Source: a virus
Reading direction: 5' to 3' (one strand)
DNA length: 64,000 bases
Virus record (IMG/VR): IMGVR_UViG_3300015366_000202
Span: 1 to 64,000 of that record
The translations under genes were made by a program, and so were the position numbers. Shown here piece by piece: positions 59,927 through 64,000 of the stretch (its first letter is position 1; the number at the start of each line of letters is the position of its first letter). The notes under the pieces were generated by a model. It saw only the letters and a list, made by a program, of their open reading frames with translations. It ran no database searches and was not told the origin of the DNA.

Positions 59927-60124
59927 TTATTTAAACAATACATATCCGGCATCAGATGGGAAGGAACTTCCCCAATCCATAATTTTCTTAATATCGTCCG
60001 CTTCACTTGCACCATCTACTTGCCCAACATAGTACTTGTGACTAAAATCATCACAAATTACCTTAACAATGCCGACATTACCATGTCCCGCACAAAACCA
60101 CTTTACACCAACAAATGATTGCAT
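59927..60124 (-). CDS. Hypothetical 65-residue protein
   Basis: The protein begins MQSFVGVKWFCAGHGNVGIV and ends in SSFPSDAGYVLFK. No family was recognised. It is one of several tiny genes interspersed with tRNAs. Confidence 0.6.
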   Translation of the reverse strand: MQSFVGVKWFCAGHGNVGIVKVICDDFSHKYYVGQVDGASEADDIKKIMDWGSSFPSDAGYVLFK

Positions 60125-60136
60125 ATATACCTCTTG

Positions 60137-60209
60137 TGGGTTTACTGAGATTCGAACTCAGATCATACTGGGTAAGAGCCAGATATAATAGCCATTATAC
60201 GATAAACCC
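60137..60209 (-). tRNA. tRNA-Lys (anticodon CUU)
   Basis: Acceptor GGGTTTA/TAAACCC, anticodon stem TCTGG/CCAGT with loop CTCTTAC, T-arm CTGAG-TTCGAAT-CTCAG. No CCA is encoded. Confidence 0.87.
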
Positions 60210-60224
60210 AAATTAATTGCAAAC

Positions 60225-60443
60225 TTAAACTCCAAAATGGTCAATAATTCTCGCAACTGCTTCATATGCCACACCATTTTCGTCTTTCCTAATTTGTGCA
60301 ATGCATTCATTCACAATCAATGCGGTGAACTTTTGTAAATCTTCTTCTTTATAGAACTTGACAGAGGTTGACATACCTTCCCACCATCCAGGGAAGAATT
60401 CTCCACCAGCCTGTTCAGCCAATACTTTAATTCTTTCATTCAT
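60225..60443 (-). CDS. Conserved small phage protein (MNERIKVLAEQAGG type)
   Basis: The 72-residue protein runs MNERIKVLAEQAGGEFFPGW then VKFYKEEDLQKFTALIVNEC. I recognise this as a short phage protein family with a helix ending in an LI-x-ECI motif. Function unknown. Confidence 0.7.
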   Translation of the reverse strand: MNERIKVLAEQAGGEFFPGWWEGMSTSVKFYKEEDLQKFTALIVNECIAQIRKDENGVAYEAVARIIDHFGV

Positions 60444-60452
60444 ACATCACCA

Positions 60453-60611
60453 TCAACTTCTAAAATCAACTCGAAACCAAACGCCAGTCGCATCACACCT
60501 TTCTTCAGCATCAGCAAACTGATCTGCTTCGGGGACATTATCAAACTCCGCCACATCCTTTTCCCAAGTTTCATAACCATCGTTAAAGCATCTGACCACA
60601 ACCCACGTCAT
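60453..60611 (-). CDS. 52-residue protein
   Basis: The frame from ATG 60611 has a strong AGGAGAT ribosome site and encodes MTWVVVRCFNDGYETWEKDV followed by an acidic helix and VWFRVDFRS. The ribosome site and tight spacing (13 nt from the upstream gene, 9 nt from the next) support it. Confidence 0.7.
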   Translation of the reverse strand: MTWVVVRCFNDGYETWEKDVAEFDNVPEADQFADAEERCDATGVWFRVDFRS

Positions 60612-60624
60612 TTCAATCTCCTGA

Positions 60625-60870
60625 TTAAACACAACCTTCTAATAACTGACTGACCCAGATCGATTTAGTATTATCGACCAACGTCCCGTCACTGGTTGCA
60701 ACTTTAACCTTAACAACACGATCTGGTTTACCAAATCTCTTAGAAACATCTTCTAGTGATAGAACTGTAGAGACGTAGAAGAAAGCATCCCCATACCAAC
60801 CTTTGCGTAAACTGCTAGTGAATATATCACCAACTTTCACGTTTAAATAATTTGGGTTATTTGCTGGCAT
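60625..60870 (-). CDS. Hypothetical 81-residue protein
   Basis: The protein has MPANNPNYLNVKVGDIFTSS and GKPDRVVKVKVATSDGTLVD, with a small beta-barrel look. It is driven by a promoter at 60900-60927. Function unknown. Confidence 0.65.
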   Translation of the reverse strand: MPANNPNYLNVKVGDIFTSSLRKGWYGDAFFYVSTVLSLEDVSKRFGKPDRVVKVKVATSDGTLVDNTKSIWVSQLLEGCV

Positions 60871-60899
60871 TTCTCTCTACCTCAATTCACTATAGAATC

Positions 60900-60927
60900 A
60901 TTATACACGAAAAAAGTAAAAAAGCAA
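60900..60927 (-). promoter_or_regulatory. Sigma70 promoter (TTGCTT-16-TATAAT)
   Basis: Minus-strand promoter 30 nt upstream of the 60625-60870 gene. It can also drive the tRNA genes further left. Confidence 0.78.
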
Positions 60928-60951
60928 TAGAAAAATTAGACAAATTTAAAA

Positions 60952-61027
60952 TGGCGACCCCGCAAGGATTCGAACCTCGATTTTACGGCTTTGGAGACCG
61001 ATGTAATAGCCATTATACCACGGAGTC
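60952..61027 (-). tRNA. tRNA-Trp (anticodon CCA)
   Basis: Acceptor GACTCCG/CGGGGTC (one G-U), anticodon stem TCGGT/GCCGT with loop CTCCAAA, T-arm CGAGG-TTCGAAT-CCTTG and an encoded CCA. Confidence 0.9.
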
Positions 61028-61113
61028 ATAGTGCTAGGACTCGAACCTAGTATCGTAATGCGATTTCACGTAGGGCAACGTAACCTTCCTACGCCTTACC
61101 ATACAGCTGGAGG
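61028..61113 (-). other. Degenerate type II tRNA-like element
   Basis: A perfect T-arm (CTAGG-TTCGAGT-CCTAG, 61034-61050), a variable-arm hairpin (ATCG/CGAT, 61052-61064) and a D-arm-like segment (61093-61107) lie in tRNA order. The anticodon-arm stem (CGTAGG/CCTACG) closes 13 nt instead of 7, and no 5' partner exists for the 3' acceptor strand. That strand runs straight into tRNA-Trp. It is either a decayed tRNA or a structured RNA of another kind. Confidence 0.45.
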
Positions 61114-61151
61114 CACATTTGATAGCAAAATCCTGCCACTGTATATATTTA

Positions 61152-61226
61152 TGGTGTGACATGCAGGATTCGAACCTACATCAAGAGTTTAGGAAACTCC
61201 TATTCTATCCATTGAACTAATGTCAC
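61152..61226 (-). tRNA. tRNA-Arg (anticodon CCU)
   Basis: Acceptor GTGACAT/ATGTCAC, anticodon stem GGAGT/ACTCT with loop TTCCTAA, T-arm GTAGG-TTCGAAT-CCTGC and an encoded CCA. Confidence 0.9.
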
Positions 61227-61229
61227 AAT

Positions 61230-61649
61230 TTATCGCCCACATTTGGTGGCTATTTCCACTAGATTGGGTGTTTCCAACACTGTTCTACTTGCTAAGAAAC
61301 GGGTATCTGAAGAGTCACCATCTATCCTAACCCAAATGTATTCTGATGGTTTGGGTTCGATGTATTTAACCACGCCACGGCTGATTCTCTCGAATCCATG
61401 AAAAATACCTACTCTACTACCGATATTAACAGTGTCAATCTCTAAAATGGTTTTTAATTTGGCTGTCAGGATATTTTTCTGTATTGGGGATGATGTAGCA
61501 TCATCAACACATACACCAATGATCATTTTTGTATATTCCTTTAGATCAAAGTTATCACACTGAGAACACGAATCAAAATCATCTTCTTGCCACCCAGCCT
61601 GTGCTGCTATTTTTTCCCATCTATTCATAATATTCATAACCTTACTCAT
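61230..61649 (-). CDS. Hypothetical 139-residue protein
   Basis: The protein starts MSKVMNIMNRWEKIAAQAGW, with a CSQC motif in the first third and a C-terminal IGSRVGIFHGFERISRGVVK, then VRIDGD, which resembles a small SH3-like barrel. ATG 61628 is an alternative start. Function unknown. Confidence 0.6.
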   Translation of the reverse strand: MSKVMNIMNRWEKIAAQAGWQEDDFDSCSQCDNFDLKEYTKMIIGVCVDDATSSPIQKNILTAKLKTILEIDTVNIGSRVGIFHGFERISRGVVKYIEPKPSEYIWVRIDGDSSDTRFLASRTVLETPNLVEIATKCGR

Positions 61650-61669
61650 AATCTACCTCTATATTAAAT

Positions 61670-61753
61670 TGGTGCGAGTGGTCGGACTCGAACCGACATG
61701 ATTTTCATCGACGGATTTTAAGTCCGTTGCGTCTACCATTTCACCACACTCGC
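61670..61753 (-). tRNA. tRNA-Leu (anticodon UAA)
   Basis: Type II cloverleaf with acceptor GCGAGTG, anticodon stem ACGGA/TCCGT with loop CTTAAAA, variable arm, T-arm GTCGG-TTCGAGT-CCGAC and an encoded CCA. Confidence 0.92.
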
Positions 61754-61754
61754 A

Positions 61755-61973
61755 TTATGCATTAATTTTCTTTACAAATTTATCATATAGGATTTTAAGT
61801 TTAATTTTAATTGTCTGATCCCTATCAACCAAGTACGTGATGGAATTACCTGTTTTTTCTATCACGTAATAATTTTTAACTATGTTACGAAATGTTTCAT
61901 CTTCCACAAAATACATGTATAACAAATCCCAGCCTTCCGGTGTGATATTTTCAGCTTGTAATTCTTGTATCAT
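61755..61973 (-). CDS. Hypothetical 72-residue protein
   Basis: The acidic/helical protein begins MIQELQAENITPEGWDLLYM and has a C-terminal KIKLKILYDKFVKKI. No family was recognised. Confidence 0.55.
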   Translation of the reverse strand: MIQELQAENITPEGWDLLYMYFVEDETFRNIVKNYYVIEKTGNSITYLVDRDQTIKIKLKILYDKFVKKINA

Positions 61974-61982
61974 AAATCCCCC

Positions 61983-62315
61983 TTAGAACATTGTTCTTAT
62001 TTCTATTCCATATTTGGATGGTCTGATATAAGTGTTTCCTAACCAGACACCAAGTGATGCTCCAACAGCATCAGCCAACAAATCGCCCTTTGAAAATATG
62101 TTGTTATGTTGTCTTGAATCAATAATTTCTTTGATAAGACCAGATGCCATAGCAACACCAAAAGCAGCATATTTGTTTTCTATCAGTGTCCCTGATGCAG
62201 CACCTAATAATAGGGATACACCAGCATGATAGTTTTTGTCAACACCATATGTATCCGTCTCTGCTGCAATGGCTGTTGATGATAAAAGTAACAATAAAAT
62301 ATATAATGTTTTCAT
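61983..62315 (-). CDS. Exported YfiM/DUF2279-like protein
   Basis: The 110-residue protein has a cleavable signal peptide (MKTLYILLLLLSSTAIAAET). The mature part contains DKNYHAGVSLLLGAASGTLI, and then GLIKEIIDSRQHNNIFSKGD and LLADAVGASLGVWLGNTY. This is the pattern of YfiM/DUF2279-type periplasmic proteins (charged pocket between two hydrophobic Gly-rich helices), also found in phages next to lysis or envelope genes. An envelope role is likely. Confidence 0.65.
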   Translation of the reverse strand: MKTLYILLLLLSSTAIAAETDTYGVDKNYHAGVSLLLGAASGTLIENKYAAFGVAMASGLIKEIIDSRQHNNIFSKGDLLADAVGASLGVWLGNTYIRPSKYGIEIRTMF

Positions 62316-62521
62316 ACAGTGATGTTATTGACGAATGAATCCAATACTTCCATTTTAAATCGGTTACATCCAAAACTATCTTTCTGATTGTCCATTTCAT
62401 ATCTATCCGAAGTAGAATATGCCTCTCTTTCATCAGTATGAATGGAGACAACATCTATTGTATCATCTATTATATCTCGACGTATTACAACATATAACAT
62501 TTTAACATTTATGTCCATCAA
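62312..62521 (-). CDS. Hypothetical 69-residue protein
   Basis: The protein contains MLYVVIRRDIIDDTIDVVSI followed by HTDEREAYSTSDRYE, a layout common in small phage proteins that begin MLYVV and track residues in a beta-alpha fold. It is coupled to the YfiM-like gene by an ATGA overlap. Internal ATGs are possible starts. Confidence 0.55.
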   Translation of the reverse strand: MMDINVKMLYVVIRRDIIDDTIDVVSIHTDEREAYSTSDRYEMDNQKDSFGCNRFKMEVLDSFVNNITV

Positions 62522-62542
62522 TAAACCCTCATGATATTAAAT

Positions 62543-62619
62543 TGGTCGGGTATGCAGGATTTGAACCTGCAACCTTCTGCTCCCAAAGCAGACGCACTAC
62601 CAAGTTGTGCTAATACCCG
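62543..62619 (-). tRNA. tRNA-Pro (anticodon UGG)
   Basis: Acceptor CGGGTAT/ATACCCG, anticodon stem TCTGC/GCAGA with loop TTTGGGA, T-arm GCAGG-TTCAAAT-CCTGC and an encoded CCA. Confidence 0.93.
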
Positions 62620-62629
62620 AATTTCAAAA

Positions 62630-62705
62630 TGGTGCAAGGTCCAAGATTTGAACTTGATTCTTACCGTCTTCAGCGGTACGCTATGACCACACCAGCTCAC
62701 CTTGC
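62630..62705 (-). tRNA. tRNA-Phe (anticodon GAA), overlapped by a homing endonuclease gene
   Basis: Acceptor GCAAGGT/ACCTTGC, anticodon stem TACCG/CGGTA with loop CTGAAGA, T-arm CAAG-TTCAAAT-CTTG and an encoded CCA. Its first 25 nt are also the end of the endonuclease ORF. Confidence 0.87.
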
Positions 62706-63340
62706 AATATTCTTTTGTATTCTGCTTTCTCAACAATTACTATTTTTTTATCCGGATGCTGTTCCATTACAGCCTCCATTTTTTGCTTATCATTTCCCCA
62801 CCAGTATCCTTTAATCTCAAGATAAACATTAAATCCAGAGAGATAGAAATCTGGAGAGTAAGATCTAATTTTACCATTTAATACATACTTTATCAAATCT
62901 GTATTGGTTTTTGGTTTGCTCCAGTCAATTCCCATTTCGTTTAACTTTAATGCTATATTGTATTCCCATGTACCTTGTACCTTAATACCATTAACATCAA
63001 ACCATTTACATTTTCCGCCACGATTTTTTATGGATTGTTCTTCGCTTAATTTCAAGCGAGCTGATTCCCCCATACGATTGATTCGATATGTGCCGTTTTT
63101 AACTTTAGTTTGTAGTGTATCTGAAACTGCTTTGGCGTGTCTTGCTACAGCATCACTAGTTTCTTTTGTTAATCCTTTATTCCACGCAGGAACCCCAACT
63201 GGGTGACCAACTTTACCTGGTCTATTTGCACGTTCTTCTTGCATTCGTAAACACTTTGATTGATGATCTTTATGTCTAGTTGATACAATAGATTTATTAC
63301 AATGAATACAATTTCTATAACTCTTAATATACATGGGCAT
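62681..63340 (-). CDS. Homing endonuclease with NUMOD3 motif and PD-(D/E)XK core
   Basis: The 219-residue protein has an N-terminal Cys/His cluster (CIHC, H23, H26, C30) and a NUMOD3-type DNA-binding motif GVPAWNKGLTKE (49-60). A C-terminal restriction-like nuclease follows: GTWEYNIALKLNEMGI, YSPDFYL (P163-D164) and VYLEIKGYW (E175-I-K177), as in homing and Vsr-like enzymes. GAGGAG precedes the start. The last codons and stop lie inside tRNA-Phe, so the gene has landed directly against or into the tRNA. Confidence 0.82.
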   Translation of the reverse strand: MPMYIKSYRNCIHCNKSIVSTRHKDHQSKCLRMQEERANRPGKVGHPVGVPAWNKGLTKETSDAVARHAKAVSDTLQTKVKNGTYRINRMGESARLKLSEEQSIKNRGGKCKWFDVNGIKVQGTWEYNIALKLNEMGIDWSKPKTNTDLIKYVLNGKIRSYSPDFYLSGFNVYLEIKGYWWGNDKQKMEAVMEQHPDKKIVIVEKAEYKRILQGELVWS

Positions 63341-63404
63341 ATCTCCTCTACACCAATGTATTTATTATTCAGTGCTAATCCATCTCAGCTAAGTTGGCAA
63401 ATAA

Positions 63405-63500
63405 ACGACTTTGGGGTGACTGGTGGGACTTGAACCCACAAAAATCCAAGGTCACAGCTTGGGATGTCTACCAATTCCATCACAGTCACCCCAAAGTCGT
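63405..63500 (-). other. tRNA-His inside an 18-bp perfect inverted repeat
   Basis: ACGACTTTGGGGTGACTG (63405-63422) and its exact complement (63483-63500) extend the 7-bp acceptor stem of tRNA-His by the G-1:C73 pair and ten more pairs. This gives one continuous stem in the precursor. Confidence 0.9.
63412..63490 (-). tRNA. tRNA-His (anticodon GUG)
   Basis: Acceptor GTGACTG/CAGTCAC with discriminator C and an encoded CCA. A G at -1 opposite C73 is the tRNA-His identity element. Anticodon stem CCAAG/CTTGG with loop CTGTGAC, T-arm GTGGG-TTCAAGT-CCCAC. Confidence 0.9.
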
Positions 63501-63511
63501 CTAATTATAAG

Positions 63512-63614
63512 ATAACACACCAGATGCTGATCAGGCATTTACAGGAATCGAACCTGCCACCCTGTGGTACAAGGCTGTATCCAACGACCCATTGCGCATG
63601 GGCTAGTGTGTTAT
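63512..63614 (-). other. Unusual tRNA-like structured element
   Basis: A T-arm-like hairpin (GCAGG-TTCGATT-CCTGT, 63541-63557) and an anticodon-arm-like stem lie inside a 12-bp closing stem (63512-63523 with 63603-63614, one G-U on the minus strand). Two extra hairpins, CCCAT/ATGGG (63588-63602) and ATGC/GCAT (63524-63538), separate the closing stem from the tRNA-like core. No standard acceptor-D-anticodon cloverleaf can be drawn. Confidence 0.5.
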
Positions 63615-63850
63615 ATTCGAATTTGTTTACCGCTACTCGTTACCACGAAATTGAATAGCTGAATCAACGTATTGATCTGCTGCACACATCGGATTCACAC
63701 ATAACGGCAGTGGTGTGGTTATGTGCTTTTGGGTATCTGTGCACACACGTAAACAAAATAGGTTAAATATCTAAATATACTAAATAAAGGTGTCTGTCAC
63801 GATATTAGCAGTATCCACAGACTCTAGTAACTTAATAGGAGTATACCAGC
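63615..63850. other. Non-coding spacer before the rightward ORF
   Basis: No gene is visible. The spacer holds an 8-bp hairpin CACATAAC/GTTATGTG (63698-63725) and, at its end, a TAGGAG ribosome site for the plus-strand ORF. No consensus promoter was found. Confidence 0.5.
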
Positions 63851-64000
63851 ATGTCTATTTATTCAACAATATATTGTTCCTGCATTATCTGTAAGGAAGT
63901 AAGACCATCCAAAGGCATTCGTTCTCACTACGCTGCTTCACATACCGAAGAAGGTAGGAAGCGAATAAAGGAAAATGGTATTCTATATGGTAAACTTGGC
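63851..64000 (+). CDS. Zinc-finger protein, probable homing-endonuclease N-terminus, cut by the right edge
   Basis: The frame from ATG 63851 runs to the window end. It begins MSIYSTIYCSCIICKEVRPS and continues GIRSHYAASHTEEGRKR, with Cys pairs and two His in a zinc-finger spacing. The N-terminal Cys/His module followed by a conserved H-T-x-E-G-R is typical of phage homing-type nucleases, but the catalytic part is beyond the edge. TAGGAG lies upstream. It is the only plus-strand gene in the right half. Confidence 0.6.
   Translation, partial: MSIYSTIYCSCIICKEVRPSKGIRSHYAASHTEEGRKRIKENGILYGKLG

Noticed and set aside
63371-63404. D-loop-like sequence beside tRNA-His
   Set aside because: A short AGCTAAGTTGGCA match is not accompanied by any acceptor, anticodon or T-arm.

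Overview
The window is part of the genome of a tailed phage of the T4 superfamily (a contractile-tailed myovirus). It is visibly AT-rich, densely packed, and full of 4-nt ATGA stop/start overlaps. The baseplate genes (gp5, gp6, gp7, gp8, gp25, gp26, gp27, gp48, gp53, gp54), gp4, the gp32-gp59-gp33 cluster and the tail proteins resemble the marine/cyanophage-type and KVP40-like branches more than T4 itself. Two lipoproteins with long polyserine linkers and a bacterial-type beta-sandwich domain suggest a Gram-negative, probably gammaproteobacterial, host. This is an inference from gene content; no database search was possible.

Layout. (1) 1-27011, minus strand: a long late block that reads from the tail-tube cap (gp48-like) through gp53, gp27, gp5 (with an M15 peptidase domain in place of the T4 lysozyme), gp25, gp6, gp7 and gp8 into very large tail-fibre/adhesin proteins, a sulfotransferase and a collagen-like fibre cut by the left edge. 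(2) 27070-31689, plus strand: gp4, a conserved unknown, gp54, gp26, a gp51-like ORF joined to gp26 by a classical -1 slippery heptamer, and a candidate tape-measure protein. (3) 31721-34342, minus: gp32 without zinc cysteines, gp59, a small membrane protein, gp33 and a membrane-anchored SleB-like hydrolase. (4) 34353-38293, minus: NAD+ salvage (NadV and a NadM-Nudix fusion) surrounding a macrodomain protein, a probable 2OG-Fe(II) oxygenase and a small DUF protein. The NadV and NadM leaders carry the same kind of 5' hairpin. (5) 38745-39060, minus: a tmRNA gene that appears circularly permuted (two-piece). (6) 39177-46232, minus: early/middle small genes, an SPFH lipoprotein, a RecB-like nuclease, a methyltransferase, PhoH and a lone MbcA/ParS/Xre-type domain. 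(7) 46285-49837: the two polyserine lipoproteins. (8) 49934-58277: an HNH nuclease, a truncated RNA ligase, probable internal head proteins behind T4-type late promoters, SprT, an AdoMet decarboxylase-like protein, a tyrosine phosphatase and many small membrane proteins. (9) 58298-63614: fifteen recognisable tRNA genes (three of them serine), two tRNA-like oddities, small ORFs, a Tat-signal protein and a homing endonuclease that overlaps tRNA-Phe. (10) 63851 to the right edge: a plus-strand zinc-finger ORF, cut off.

Regulation visible in the sequence. Many minus-strand early genes have close-to-consensus sigma70 promoters (TTGAC/TTGC -35, 16-17 nt spacer, TATAAT), two of them inside an exact 40-bp repeat. 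Exact T4-type late boxes (TATAAATA) precede the HNH gene and both candidate internal-head-protein transcription units. Intrinsic terminators end the gp32, tmRNA, SPFH and 53303-54986 transcripts.

Together the genes describe a large phage that builds its own contractile tail, rebuilds host NAD+, supplies tRNAs and a tmRNA, and probably remodels the host envelope.
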